The translations under genes and the position numbers were made by a program. Source: Peromyscus leucopus (taxonomy: Eukaryota; Chordata; Mammalia; Rodentia; Cricetidae). From it: DNA of 64,000 nt. Shown here one piece after another: positions 11,310 through 24,345 of the stretch; within the stretch, counting starts at the first letter, position 1, and every line of letters starts with the position of its first letter. Location of the stretch: positions 40,171,142-40,235,141 of the forward strand of contig NC_051072.1 of the NCBI RefSeq assembly GCF_004664715.2. Reading direction: 5' to 3'. The notes under the pieces were generated by a model that was not told the DNA's origin, made no database searches, and saw nothing but the letters and a program-made list of their open reading frames with translations.

Positions 11310-11450
11310 GCTCTTTGCCAGTTATATCTTAATCACCTTATATAAATTGACTTGTATCATGTTGTAATAATCCACTGAGGCTATGTTACTATCCCCATTT
11401 TACAAGTGAGGAATCTTGGGTACGGAGAAGGAAGAATCTTAAAGAATAAG
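11310..11450 (-). mobile_element. MIR SINE, antisense
   Basis: Ordered antisense MIR signals: TTAATCACCTTATATAAATTG, CACTGAGGCTATGTTACTAT, CCCCATTTTACAAGTGAGGA, then a worn 'ggtacggagaagg' section. The CCCCATTTTACA block is the strongest landmark. Confidence 0.65.
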
Positions 11451-11489
11451 TTATGGAGCCATGATACTATCAACCAGTATCTCTGTGGA

Positions 11490-11556
11490 CTCAGATCCTC
11501 CTACCTCCACTTCAAGTACTGGAATTATAAGCATGTGCAATCCCATCCAGCTTCTA
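11490..11556 (-). mobile_element. Old 7SL-derived SINE fragment (PB1-like), antisense
   Basis: CTCAGATCCTCCTACCTCCA, CAAGTACTGGAATTATAAGC and CATCCAGC follow the antisense 'gatcctcctgcctc ... aagtgctgggattacaggc ... cccggc' order. Only the 5' part of the SINE remains, next to the antisense MIR. Confidence 0.5.
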
Positions 11557-13444
11557 TGCCAAATTTATAACAGAAAAAAAAAAAAAAACAAAGCAAACTA
11601 CAGAAAGTAGAATTGCTATTCAAAATTCATAGGAAAAACAGACATAAGATTAAACCTTATTCTTTGGGCAACATAAAATTAAAACATGTGCTAATTAAAA
11701 CAGAATAAAAATCATCACCAGCAACAAAAAACTTAGAAGAAATTTTTTACCCAATTACTAGAGTAAATCTAAAAGTTTTTAAGTATTCAACTTCACACAG
11801 ATCATCTAAATAGAAGGCATCATTCTTCAGTGTGCCAGCTAAGTCATGCTTATCTATAATTACAAATCATTCTTATCTAGCTATTCAGAACAATCCCTCT
11901 CCTAAGCAATTCTCGGTTCATTTGTTTTCAAGTAATGTAGCTCTTTAAGTGGAGAAGACACCCCTGCATCTCTAATTGGTCCAAATTAACATGGCAGCAG
12001 CTTTCCACCAGTGGCTTCCTCCCACTCCTGACCCAGGTCTCTCTTATGGTATCTATGGTATCACTCCCTGGACCCTTACCAGTCTTTCAGACCACACTTG
12101 CCTCTGGCAGGTTCTGCCTTCTAAGTCTGACTTCCACTGGTTGCAAACTCCCGAGTTCTGTTCCCGTAGGGTTCTCTTTCTTCCAATTAGCATCTGAGTA
12201 AGCACAATCACCCCCACAGCTACTATGAATACTTGTAGGTTGGTGCTCAGCTTCCACTTCAGGCTCTAAACTAGTCTCTCTCCAAGTCTGCATTATTCAC
12301 AGCACTACCTCCACTCCTGGGCCATCAGCTCCTAATCCCTTACATTTCACCAAAAAATTCTATTACCCTTCTGTATTCTTATTTAGTGAATGAATTCTTA
12401 GTCAAAGAAAAAAAAAAAAAGTAGACCTTGAGCCATCTAAGATTCCTTCCCTCCCTCCAGAATGCATGCCGGTTGACCATTTCCATGAATTGTACTTCTG
12501 AATTGCTCTTGAATCTTCCACTCTCTTACTGTGTTCCTCCTGGTGCCACAAATCTGTCTCGCCAAAACTAGATCCTGAGTTGATAATTCAAGGACAAGTA
12601 GTCCTTGACAAGTAACCTCAGGAAGTAAAAGCTGAGGCTATGTGGGCATATCAGAGAGAGGAAAGAAGCCAATACTGGTGTGTAAATGATTCAATAACTG
12701 TTGTGCACAGTGAGACTCAATCCCCTAGGAACATTCATACCACACTGAGCAATGAATTAACATATGGATCACTCACTGTTGGAAGGCTGTTCCCCAGGTG
12801 TTAACTCCTAGAGTGTCAGGCCTGCCCCTTAGTGTAGTCCTTTAATCCTGTAGTTGATATAACTTTTTTAACAGTTTTCTTCTACAAGAGCAGTAAATAC
12901 CAAGGGAGTATGCCAAGCACCTACCACCAAATCTTCCCTCGAATCACACAAGCTTTAGATAAAAAGCAAATGCCTCTGCTGCGCTCCAATTTCTTTGGGA
13001 TAATTTGCCAGGATTTCTGATGTGATGCTTCTGTTCTCTGGTGCTATCAATCTACCAAGAGTTTCAGAAATGCCCAATGCCTTTGCCACTACTATGTCTG
13101 GGATTTATTGTCATTGTTTCCCAGAATCTCCACCTACCACCCAACCCCATCAACATCTAGCTGGAGTACTCCAACTTCTTGACACAATAGAGCTCTCTGA
13201 CGGCTTCCTCTCTCGAAGGTATTTTTCATTCTTGTCACTCGGTAGGACACCTCCATCTTTTCCGTTCTTACTTTCTCCCTTATCAAGCAGCACTTGTCCT
13301 CGTGACCAAGGCACCACAGTGTGACCCTAGAAAGTGACAACTTGCTTGCTGATTCTCCAGCAACAAGTGAAAAGCAAAAAGAAGAAAAACTAAAAAACAA
13401 AAAACAAAAAACAAAAAACAAATAATCCCTATACTGTCTATATG
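11557..13444. other. Unannotated stretch
   Basis: No gene recognised. Contents are an A17 run (about 11574-11589), an A-rich end near 12407-12420, and a CAAAAAA tandem at 13391-13422. The section 11990-12350 is C/T-rich and may be worn L2, but I cannot order its landmarks. Confidence 0.45.
13391..13422 (+). repeat. (CAAAAAA)n simple repeat
   Basis: Four to five A-rich units of AAAAAAC type. Ordinary simple sequence a short distance before the LTR. Confidence 0.75.
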
Positions 13445-13449
13445 CCATG

Positions 13450-13824
13450 TATCTTAGTTAGCTTTCTACCACTGTGATAAACACCATGACCAAAAGCGAG
13501 TTGGGGAGGAACGGGTTTATTTCATCGTCCATCATGAAGGAAAGTAAGAGCAGAACCTCAAGGCAGAAATCTGGAGGCAAGAACTGAAGTAGAGACCACA
13601 GAGAAACAACAAGCTCACTGCCTTGCTCCTCATGGCTTGCTCTGAAGAGAAAGCATGAACTAAAGGCATTTTAGTTTTCATCAATGGTAGTGATCAGTGA
13701 TCAAGCAATCTCACAGGCTTGCCTACAGGTCAATCTGATGGGGACATTGTCTCAGCTGTGGTTCCATCTTCTCAGATAACTCAACCTTGGGTCCAGTTGA
13801 CCAAAAATAAAAATAATCAACACA
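13450..13824 (-). mobile_element. Solo MaLR-type LTR with an internal foreign block
   Basis: Same LTR family as 148 and 31542, in reverse. The plus strand starts TATCTTAGTTAGCTTTCTAC, has CACCATGACCAAAAGCGAGT and runs out near GGTCCAGTTGACC. An imperfect 5-bp duplication CCATG/CCACG (13445-13449 and 13825-13829) flanks it. The middle of the LTR (the 'cagcctgctttcttata ... cctccccc' section still present in the related copy at 39622-39725) is missing. In its place lies a block at 13646-13699 that matches unique sequence 0.95 kb downstream in inverted orientation. Confidence 0.7.
13646..13699 (+). repeat. 54-bp inverted copy of 14642-14695
   Basis: By direct comparison 53 of 54 bases match the reverse complement of 14642-14695; the single mismatch is at 13676. 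The block contains AGAAAGCATGAACTAAAGG and ATCAATGGTAGTGATCAGTG. It lies inside an LTR whose flanks continue on both sides. The right edge falls at TGATCA, which the LTR also has at the point where its sequence resumes. Confidence 0.9.
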
Positions 13825-14641
13825 CCACGAAAAACAAATAATACAAGTCTGCAGTTAATTTGATAAACAAAGCTAGACCAAAAGGAAGCATTTAAAAAAA
13901 AAAAATAGTAGTTTTTTCTTTAATACTTGACTCTTTCAATTATCACTTAGGGTTTTCCACCCCCACCCTCTCAACATATGGACCACAGATCAACTTAGTT
14001 CACTCTGCTTCAGCTTCTTAAGCTCTACATCTCTTGATCGGCACTTATTTCATTGCAGGGAATCTAACACCTAAGGGACCCTGCCAGGAAGCCCTGGGAA
14101 TAAACTCTGGGCATCAAGTACTCAAGACATTTCATGACTGTATTTTAAACTTCTCAATTGGGGGTCTTCCTGTGCATGACACAGAGCTGTCTTCACATTG
14201 AACCCTAGGAGAGACAACCTTGCAAAGGAGGAGTATGATTACCCCCACCCCAAGGCTTGCTTATAGGCACTGCAAGGTCACCAGCTTCTGTCCCCACCCA
14301 GGGGACTTTTGCCAGATTCAGTGCTGATGGACAGAAAGTCAGTGTAGCATGGGACAGGTGGGAGAGCCTTGCTTCCCTGTTTTCATTTCAAGCCACACAT
14401 TTCCATGTAAATTACCCAACCCTGAATAATTATTAAATTCAGACTTTTGGGGAGGAGAAACTTTGAAGACTAGAGAGAAGAAAAGGGAAAAGAGTTAACA
14501 AGCATTATTTCCTGAAGAGCTACTGTTTTATCTAAAACTGACTCAACTTACATGATGCAAGAATGAAATGTACTGTAGATAGTTTTGATCTGGGAGCTTG
14601 TGGAACAATTTGCACTGATCAACTATTGAAATCTCTCCATC

Positions 14642-14695
14642 CACTGATCACTACCATTGATGAAGACTAAAATGCCTTTAGTTCATGCTTTCTCT
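14642..14695 (-). repeat. Partner of the 54-bp inverted repeat (likely source)
   Basis: Matches 13646-13699 in reverse complement with one mismatch. Here the block sits in sequence with no sign of an interspersed repeat, so it is the likelier ancestral location. Confidence 0.85.
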
Positions 14696-14869
14696 CCTGG
14701 CCCATCCCATCTTTCCAGCTTCACAGTGCAAATGGAAAGCGACTACTCTGGACCTTCTTTGTTGACAGCCTTAAAGTTGAACATTGCCTTTCATTGTCTG
14801 TGCTTTGGGGTTCTGCCCTCACCAGAGCAGTGATCGTTTAATCTAAGATGACAGGGATCTACAAATACA

Positions 14870-15130
14870 GTTAAGAAGGCAATCTGTTACAGCTGAAAGC
14901 ACAAGAGGAAACTTGGAACACGCTGTTCCTACGTCAGGTCTGCAGTGTGTGTTTTATTTCATATTTTCAGAGCCACTGCAGGCAGCCAAGGACTTGCTAT
15001 TCAAAATGTTTTGCTGACCTCATAAGACACAATGTAAACAGACTTTCTGCCCAATGACGCCAATGCGAAATCTAATGTCTTCTGTGCTTTTAGATTTTGT
15101 GAGATTCTTGTAGATAGTGCTTCCAAGTCC
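14870..15130. promoter_or_regulatory. Possible conserved noncoding element (speculative)
   Basis: Repeat-free section with balanced composition and several CpGs (for example CCTACGTCAGG, which contains a CRE-like ACGTCA, and CAATGACGCCAATGCG) in a CpG-poor window. Nothing here proves function; cross-species alignment would decide. Confidence 0.15.
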
Positions 15131-15394
15131 TGTGCTCATGGGCCGCTCTGCTTTGGTATAAACTGATGCCAGTCTTTGCAGGCTACTGTTTCTCTTAGTT
15201 GCTCTACACTAGTTATAAAAGTCAGGAAAACAGGGATTGGGAAGGAACCGTGGGTACCTGTAAATGCACTGCATTTTCCAATCCTACATTCCTTGGCTTT
15301 CTTTTCCTGGGGCTCATGTCCCAGCGTAAAATCTTACCCTTAAAGGATGGGATACCTCATCAAGCAGTGGGCAGTGGATAATAACAGCTAACAA

Positions 15395-15454
15395 TTAACT
15401 CAATAAATATCCTTTGAGTTCCTCAGGGCACACGATAACTTCCAGGTATTTTAT
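15395..15454 (-). mobile_element. L2/MIR end fragment, antisense
   Basis: TTAACTCAATAAATATCCTTTGAG and GGCACACGATAACTTCCAGG follow the antisense 'caataaatatttattgagc...gtgccaggcactgt' signature. Together with the piece at 15690 it may be one relic split by the pyrimidine tract. Confidence 0.4.
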
Positions 15455-15618
15455 CCCCATCCTTCCCTTCCTTTCTCCTTTCCATTTGTCCCCCTCCTCC
15501 CTCCCCCTCCCTCCTCCCATCTCTTCCTTTTTCCCTCCCTCCCTCCCATCTCCTCCCATCCTCCCTCTTACTTCCTTTCCCTTCTCTCTCCTTCCATCCC
15601 TCCTTCCTTCCTTTTTTA
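15455..15618 (+). repeat. Polypyrimidine tract (CCTT/CCCT-rich)
   Basis: About 160 bases almost wholly C and T, with many CCTCCCTCC and CTTCC units. This is low-complexity mirror-type sequence able to form a triplex. The open frame across it is a composition artefact. Confidence 0.85.
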
Positions 15619-15689
15619 ATGTCAGAATCCTTTTGAGAAAGAGAAGGTAGATTTTAATCCAATTTTACCACCACCACCCGCAAAAAGGG

Positions 15690-15775
15690 AAATGTAACCT
15701 AGAGAGATTTGTATCTTATCCACAGTCAAAGAGCAAGTCTACAGAAGGACTAGAATGAAACACGAGTCCAGTAAC
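15690..15775 (-). mobile_element. MIR SINE fragment, antisense
   Basis: GTAACCTAGAGAGATTTGTATC, ATCCACAGTCAAAGAGCAAG and AAACACGAGTCCAG match 'ggctcagagaggttaagtaac ... aaggtcacacagc ... aacccag'. Confidence 0.5.
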
Positions 15776-15953
15776 AGACATCCCACTGTCCTTTCCTTTA
15801 TCTATCCCTAAGCTTATACCCAGTTTCACTCTATAACAAGGAGTGATGAAAGAGAAACTAATCCTGGAGATTCTGGAGCTGAAGTCTATGCCCGTGTGAA
15901 AAAGTAGGTGGTCCTGCAGACTACTAAAACTATATGTATGATGAATAAACTTT

Positions 15954-16108
15954 TTGTTTTGTTTTTTCGAGACAGGGTTTCTCTGTGTAGCTTTGTGCCT
16001 TTCCTGGAACTTACTCTGTAGACCAGGCTGGCCTCGAACTCACAGAGATCTGCCAGGCTCTGCCTCCCGAGTGCTGGGATTAAAGGCGTGCACCACCACA
16101 GCCCGGCT
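15954..16108 (-). mobile_element. B1 SINE, antisense
   Basis: Well-preserved B1 antisense copy from GAGACAGGGTTTCTCTGTG through CTGGGATTAAAGGCGTG to GCCCGGC. It has the cricetid-type block AGCTTTGTGCCTTTCCTGGA and CTCTGTAGACCAGG next to it. The direct repeat TGAATAAACTTTTT appears before it (about 15941-15954) and after it (about 16111-16124). A T24 run continues at 16121-16144. Young by its condition. Confidence 0.9.
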
Positions 16109-16144
16109 TCTGAATAAACTTTTTTTTTTTTTTTTTTTTTTTTT

Positions 16145-18021
16145 GGTGAAAGCAAAAATTACAAATGGCTAAACATGATTTTAATCATATGATTTATATC
16201 GTATATTTGAAGTAAGAAAGTGTTCTCTCACACAAATGACACCTAATCTCCCCTTTACTGGTAACTTAAATACACCTCCTCGAAACTGCCCGTGTTTAAC
16301 AAGCTACCTCGAAATTTACCTAAAACACCCACTGCCTTTCTGTCTTCCCACAAATCTACAGACATTTTATCACTGCCCGTGAAGTATCAGTGGGGGTTAT
16401 TTGGCAAGGTCTGAGGGAACCTATATCCTAGTCGGCTCCTGCAGGAGGCTGGCTCTTGGTTCTTCTCTACATGGGCCTTTTATATGGGTACAGATTTTTC
16501 AGAATGTGGGTATGTGTTCCAAGTGTGAGCATCTCAAAAAAAAAAAAAGAAAAAGAAAAGAAAAGAAAAAGAAAGAAAAAAACAACACTGAACTAAAGTC
16601 TGTTGTTTCTGAAGGCCTGCGCCCAAAAATGGACATGGTATCACTCTGTCTGGCAGTCAGGCATATTTTACCCTTCCATGCTTTGCTCTACTACGGTCCT
16701 CCTCCCTTTCTTTTCCCTCTACCATGTAAAAAAAAAACAAGCTGACATTTCTCACATTTCCACCTACCCAAGGCAAGCCTGGTCCCGGCTCCTCTAGCCA
16801 GTTAACTGCCCTTCTCTGATTACATCTAGTTCCTTCTAGCTCCACCGTCCTTCCTTCCCCCACTGCTGGTCACATGAAGTGCTCTGGGTGCCCTGCTTGT
16901 TTAAGGAAAGCTAGCAAATAACTTTGGGGTGGCAGGGGGAGGTGGATGCTGTCGTTGTGAGCTCTGCCCAAAGATGGGGAGATAAAAGTTGCTGAAGGGG
17001 AGTAGAGCCGACATGAGCAATATAAGGCAAAAAGGAGCCTCCCTTTTCTCACATTGCTTTGTGACCTGCAAGCAGAATTCAGAGCATTCTCATGCAGCTG
17101 TCCATTCCCTGACAGCTAACCAGTTCCCAACCTCTGCATGATTAAAAAAAAAAAAAAAAGAAAAAAAAGTAATAATATGGAAAGAAATTTGGGAGTAAAA
17201 AATTTCAAGAAAATGTCAAACAGGACTTGACTTTACTTTACTTGCACCACTTACCCCATGCACCTTATTAATTCAAATGACTGATCCATAAAATTGCTTC
17301 TCAGCACTGAGACAGTCTGTGATACTCCCCTCTGGCTCCCCCGGGCAAGCTTTTGGCAACAGCCTGCATGTTTTCTACAGTAGCAGGAGGAAGGCTCTGT
17401 GGCTAGACCAGCGGAGACTATAACCACTCTTCAGCTATTCATTTGCTCAACCTGGAGCTTTGGAAGGTTTTTTTTTTTTTTTCCATGCTCACCTAGCCTC
17501 TGTCTTCCATCCATCAGCACATCACAACCCCCTGCTCAGAGCCTCTGCTTGACATCTGCTTGCAACATCTCCCCTTAGAAAGCCACGTTGCTGCTTTCTT
17601 CTCCCCTGGCATGAGTTCTTAAGCATCTTCTCTTCCATTTCACCTCTCAGTGACTTTGTCCTGGAAGCCCCATCTCCAATACAATTGAGTATATGCATGT
17701 ACACATATGTTTATGTACACAAACACACACACACCACATCCCATCTCTTCTCCTTTTCCCATCACTTTTTACTAATAAACATCCTATTTTTCACTTATTT
17801 CCTGCCTCCCTGTCTGCCATGTGAGCTTCAAAGAGAAACAAATTTTTTTAAATCTTGGTTACTCTTGGGACCAGCACAGTAACTAGTATCAAGCAGGTGC
17901 ACAAAATAAATGTTTATTAGTAATTGAATGAACCACTGATTAATCTGTAACTGTCCTTTCCATTCACATAGCCTACTCTGAAAGCAGAGCACTATAGTCC
18001 TGGTTCAACAAATACCCATCA
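16145..18021. other. Unannotated stretch with A/T runs
   Basis: Nearly 1.9 kb with no gene or interspersed repeat recognised. Contains an A-rich purine tract (16537-16580), A16-GA8 (17143-17168), T15 (17468-17482) and a short CA run (17720-17735). The lysine-rich frame near 16500 is translation of the A tract. Confidence 0.45.
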
Positions 18022-18317
18022 ATGCTAGTTATCTACTACTGCACTACCAAATTACCACACATGAGTGGTGTGAACAACAAAAGTTGAGCATTTTACATCT
18101 GTAATCCAAAGTCCAATAAGTTCCAGTGGTCTCAAGGTGTTCACAAAGCTGTATTCCTTTCTGGGGGTTCTGAGAAGTCTCTTTTCTTGTCTTTGCCAGT
18201 TTCCAAAATGTAGGAGCCATACACACTGTGTGGCTTTAACCCTCTTCTCTATTTTGAAAGACAACAGTGTCACATCCCTCTGATATCATTCATTCATTAC
18301 ATATCTCTCTCTCTCTT

Positions 18318-18371
<54 letters not shown>

Positions 18372-18545
18372 CCCTTGCCTTCTAAGAATTGCAATATGCC
18401 CTCCTGGATAATCCATATTTGAAGATGATACGAATAACAAACTTAATTCCCCTTGATCCTGTAATCTAGTACATTCAGGAATCAAAGGAATGAGGATGAG
18501 GACCACATGGGGTGGGACATTATTCTATCATCCTCCTCTTCTTGC
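18022..18545 (-). mobile_element. MLT1-type MaLR LTR, antisense, with CT expansion
   Basis: Follows the antisense MLT1 order: CTAGTTATCTACTACTGCAC, CAAATTACCACACATGAGTGG, TTTTGCCAGTTTCC-like middle, ATAATCCATATTTGAAGATG, and CATTATTCTATCATCC at the end. A long CT microsatellite (18303-18370) sits where related LTRs carry a short CTCTCTCTC stretch, so it likely grew from it. Confidence 0.65.
18303..18370 (+). repeat. (CT)n microsatellite
   Basis: About 68 bases of CT with a few TTT interruptions, inside the MLT1 LTR. Arginine/glutamate-alternating frames on the minus strand are its translation. Confidence 0.95.
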
Positions 18546-19160
18546 GCAGCCTAAAAGGTGACATCCTTCCCCAGATTGACCTTCAGTCATCATAGTTTGC
18601 CCTTCCTTGCTTCTTGTTGGGAGGCAGAACAAACCCTCCTAGCTCAGAGGCAGAAGACATTCCACTTAGCATTCTCTAGAATTGTGATTCCTTTAACCTA
18701 GATGACAAAATCAAATTCAGTCAACAAAATTCAATCTTCTCCACAGAAACTGGGACTAGGTGAACCACTGACAGAGCTTTTATGAGGAAGGGATATATAG
18801 GAAAGTTCTATAAACATCAAAGGCACAATACAAGGACTCAATCACAATAGGGCTCTTCAGCACCAAGGACACTTGGTTTGCCACTGATTGGAATTTTGAT
18901 TGTAATAATTCCTGAAGAAAATTGCATAAATGTTCACTTGCATATTTTGAAAAAATCAAAAGCTAAAATGGACAATGTTTCTCAAAGCCCAAGTACTATA
19001 TTTCATCGCCTGGTTTGCTGGTAACAGCATGGTATATGCATTCAGATAGGAACATGAATTTTGTTTTCTTCAAAATACCAGACTGGGAACCAGCTAATCC
19101 TTACCTTTTACTCCCTGAGAAACAATTGCTGAAGTCATTTGTGTAGCTCCTTCTAAGTCT
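18546..19160. other. Unannotated stretch
   Basis: No gene or repeat recognised before the B1 at 19164. Confidence 0.5.
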
Positions 19161-19163
19161 TTT

Positions 19164-19350
19164 TTTTTTTTTTTTTTTTTTGGTTTGGTTTTTTGGTTTT
19201 TTTGGTTTTTCAAGACAGGGTTTCTCTGTGTAGTTTTGCGCCTTTCCTGGAACTCACTTGGTAGCCCAGGCTGGCCTCGAACTCACAGAGATCTGCCTGT
19301 CTCTGCCTCCCGCGTGCTGAGATTAAGGACGTGCACTACCACCGCCCAGC
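19164..19350 (-). mobile_element. B1 SINE, antisense
   Basis: B1 with long T-rich tail on the plus strand, AGACAGGGTTTCTCTGTGTAG, the block GTTTTGCGCCTTTCCTGGAA and CACTTGGTAGCCCAGGCTGG. Target duplication CCTTCTAAGTCTTTT (19149-19163) and CCTTCTCAGTCTTTT (19351-19365) with one mismatch. Confidence 0.9.
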
Positions 19351-19365
19351 CCTTCTCAGTCTTTT

Positions 19366-20001
19366 AAAGGGAGGAGGGAAAATAGGTTGCATTCACTTTG
19401 TAACTCTAGTGCCAAAAATTTGCCTGACAGAAATGTATAAAGGATATCTATGAAATTAGCACATTCATGATTGAGCAGTTGATTAACTAGAGATGCACAC
19501 TGTGAACTTTTCCATACTACTAATAAAGTTATAGGCCACTCTGTGTCTTCATTTTTATCTTATCTTTAAAAAACAATCTCAATTCAAGGTTTCTAGTTCC
19601 AAGGGGTGAATTACTTTTTCATAACTCTCCAATGCTCTAAAATTCTTTTTTTTTTTTAAGGCAACTTCTTTAAATGGGGACTAGTAGCCTCCAGTTACCA
19701 CTCGAATACTCCAGTGCTTCTCCTCAAGTTCCTCAAGAAGGGCATTAGAGGGGAGAAAGCTGAACTTCTCTGTCAAGTGAAAGAAGTGAAGCCTGAAACA
19801 GATGTAAATGGATCCTTCCATTAGACGGATGTAGCTGATGTTTCTAGGAAGATAGGAAAGAACTCTCTGGAGGCTGAGAAATGTTCTTGGTCCACAAAGA
19901 TCTGATTCTGAACAATGGGACTGTAGTGTATCTTCCCTGGTGAAAAACACACATTACAGAAGTCAGAATGATTCACCATTAGATGTATTCCAATAAGTCA
20001 A
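19366..20001. other. Unannotated stretch
   Basis: No repeat recognised. An 89-codon minus-strand frame (19681-19950) is open but has no known motif; I find no splice signals that persuade me. Confidence 0.45.
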
Positions 20002-20222
20002 GGGCTGGACTACAGAGATGGATTAGCAGTTAAGAGCACTTGCTGCTCTACAGCGGACTGGGATTTAGTTCCCAGCATTCAACTGGTAACTTACAACCAT
20101 CTGTAACTACAATTTCAGGGGATCCAACACCCACATCTGGCCTCTGTGGGCACTAGGCAAGAACAAGATACACATACTTACATGCAGGCCAACATTCATC
20201 ACATAAAAAAAGGAAAATAAAT
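20002..20222 (+). mobile_element. B3 SINE
   Basis: Sense B3: GGGCTGGACTACAGAGATGG, GCAGTTAAGAGCACTTGCTG, CAACCATCTGTAACTACAAT, TTCAGGGGATCCAACACCC, GGCCTCTGTGGGCACTAGGC, then an A-rich end with AAAATAAATG. Complete from A-box-like head to tail. Confidence 0.85.
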
Positions 20223-20699
20223 GAAAGACTTAAGCAAAACCCAGGACCTGCTTCCATGGGATTCAAGATACAAACCACTTTAAACCACCATCAAATAGAA
20301 GCATCTCATAATGGACCAACTTCCCAAGAAGGCAGGGGAGCTTCATCTTTGACCATTCTACCCTGAGTGGTAGAGGAAAAAGGAAAATTTTTCTAAACTA
20401 TGAGAATCTTTGCACATCACACATTTATATCCATTATTAAGAGAGGGATAGTGAGGCATCAGTCGCATGTGTCCTCTTAAAACTGAAAGAGTGAAGGAAA
20501 GTAATTATGCAAACAGCCCTCTAAAAATAGAAAACACAACTAATTTGATCAAGAAGTTCAAAGAAGAAGACAGTTGTTGAATTTCATTTCAAATATTCTT
20601 GGTGCTCAGCCACAAATGAGACAACTTCGTCCACAACCTCCCTCCCCACAGCCAAAGTGAAAGGAACATAGTAGAATGGGAGACAGAAAAAAAAATGTG
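20223..20699. other. Unannotated stretch, possibly worn L1
   Basis: A/G-rich sequence leading into the L1 3' UTR; it may be an older part of that element but I cannot place it. Confidence 0.4.
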
Positions 20700-21165
20700 T
20701 AAGCTGGGGCATGGGGGAGGAAATGCTACAAAAATGTTGTTTTTTGTGCATGCTGTGGCTATTGCATTCATGAACTCATAGCAGCTGTGGTCACCTGTAC
20801 AAGACCAGCACAATATGAAGCCATCCAAAAATTCCTGCCTCAATGTGGGAGGTGCTCTCCTCAGAAGAAAAACTTGGAGCTATTGGTGATTGATAACTAC
20901 TGGGAGAGTGAGAATCATTCTTCTTTGAAGGTATGGCCGCCAGTAAGTTTACACTCCAAGGAATGCCCTACAGCTATACACAAATGCAATGACCTCAGCA
21001 GATTATCAAAAAAAGAAAGAAAGAAAAAGACACAAAGGTGGGATAGGTATGTATTAGGGAGGACTTGGGAAGAGCTCAAGGTGGAAAATGGGGGATGTAT
21101 ATATTCTTATTTTGTTGTATGTATGTATGAACTTCTTGAAGAAAAAGGTTAAAAATGGCAAATAA
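20700..21165 (+). mobile_element. L1 3' UTR (Lx-like), 5'-truncated
   Basis: Sense rodent L1 3' UTR. Ordered landmarks are GCATGCTGTGGCTATTGCAT, AGCAGCTGTGGTCACCTGTA, AAGACCAGCACAATATGAAG, GAGCTATTGGTGATTGATAA, CTACAGCTATACACAAATGC and the terminal GGAGGACTTGGGAAGAGCTC...TTGTATGTATGTATGAA. Frames over it are not coding. Confidence 0.75.
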
Positions 21166-23239
<2,074 letters not shown>

Positions 23240-23382
23240 TTGTTTGTTTGCTTGTTTTTCAAGACCGGGTTTCTCTACCTAGCCCCAGCTCTTCTGGAAT
23301 TCGCTACGTAGACCAGACTGGCCTCCAACCAGCTCCTACCACCTGAGTGCTAGGATTAAAGTGTGTGCCACCACGACCTGCC
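23240..23382 (-). mobile_element. B1 SINE, antisense, older
   Basis: Diverged B1: TTTTTCAAGACCGGGTTTCT, GCTACGTAGACCAGACTGGC, GAGTGCTAGGATTAAAGTG, CCACGACCTGCC. Flanked by TTCATATTGTTTCTT and CTCATATTCTTTCTT, a 13/15 target duplication. Confidence 0.85.
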
Positions 23383-23669
23383 AACTCATATTCTTTCTTA
23401 TGGCACACTTCATAGATGATGGAGTCCAATGGGAGTTGTCAAGATCAGTGTCCTTCTGAACTAAACGTCTTATATCTTGTGTCTTCCTTTATCAGTCAGG
23501 GAGGGAAAGTGGGATGGACTTCTCATATTTGGGAAAAGATTCCTAAATATGTATGTTTGGTTTCTTTATTTTGCTAACATGCCTTCTTTGGACGAGGCTG
23601 TTAGCAGATCAGGAGGTATCCCTTCTGAGACGCCCACCCTCGCTAATTCCATCTTTGCCCTTCTCCAAG

Positions 23670-23990
23670 GCAGGTGAAGAACTTAAGGCAAGGCTCAGAC
23701 ACTGTGGAGGAACAGCATGCCACAGGAAAGCCACCCTCATGCTAACTAATAAGCAAAGAAAATTAGACCAGAAGTGGTCCAGACAGAGGATACCCTTCAA
23801 TAACACACCTTCAGTCACCTACTTCCTCCATAGTGTTCCTACCTCCTAATAGCTTATTAGCTCTGAACTCATCAATAGGTTCATCCATTGATGAAGTTGG
23901 TGCACCTATGATCTAATCATGTCAATGTATGAAGGTGGGAAAGGTCATCTGGGGATCAAACCTTCACACAATGAACTTTTGGGGGACACT
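23670..23990 (-). mobile_element. MT/ORR1-like MaLR LTR, antisense
   Basis: Antisense landmarks of rodent MaLR LTRs: GGTGAAGAACTTAAGGCAAG, CAGACAGAGGATACCCTTCA, CATCCATTGATGAAGTTGG, TGATCTAATCATGTCAATG and GGATCAAACCTTCACACAAT then GGGGGACACTTCACA. Edges are uncertain. Confidence 0.55.
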
Positions 23991-24009
23991 TCACATTGCA
24001 GCAATGTGA

Positions 24010-24345
24010 TTAGAATTATACTGTTATACACACTGTTACGGCAAGTGAAATAAGCCAGGCACAGAAAAAACAAATCACAATCTCACTTATATGTGGAATA
24101 CAAAAAGGAGGCGTAAAATCCACAGAAGAAGAAATCAGGGTGGTGTTAACAAAAGGCCAAGGCTCTGGAGATCGACTTTGGGAGAGACTGGTCAAAGAAT
24201 ATAAAATGTCAGATAAACACAATGGATAATCTCAGGAGATCTATTGTCCAACATGATAATTGTGTCTTATACACTTGAAATACAATAACTATGCTGTATA
24301 TTTGGAAATTACCAACAAGTTATTCTTGTGTGTCATTCTGAGTAA
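24010..24345 (+). mobile_element. L1M 3' end
   Basis: Old L1 in sense orientation: GCAAGTGAAATAAGCCAGGC, ACAATCTCACTTATATGTGG, AATACAAAAAGG, and a CTTATACACTTGAAATACAA 3' UTR segment. This is the classic end of ORF2 and start of the 3' UTR of mammalian-wide L1s; no open frame remains. Confidence 0.7.

Larger units (their letters stand above)
13830..15394. other. Unannotated, apparently unique sequence
   Basis: No interspersed repeat or gene recognised in about 1.5 kb. It includes the donor half of the inverted repeat (14642-14695) and a CpG-containing section at 14870-15130 listed as a possible conserved element. Confidence 0.5.

Noticed and set aside
18303..18370. CRISPR-like or regularly spaced array
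   Set aside because: It is a plain CT microsatellite without spacers; the genome is mammalian.
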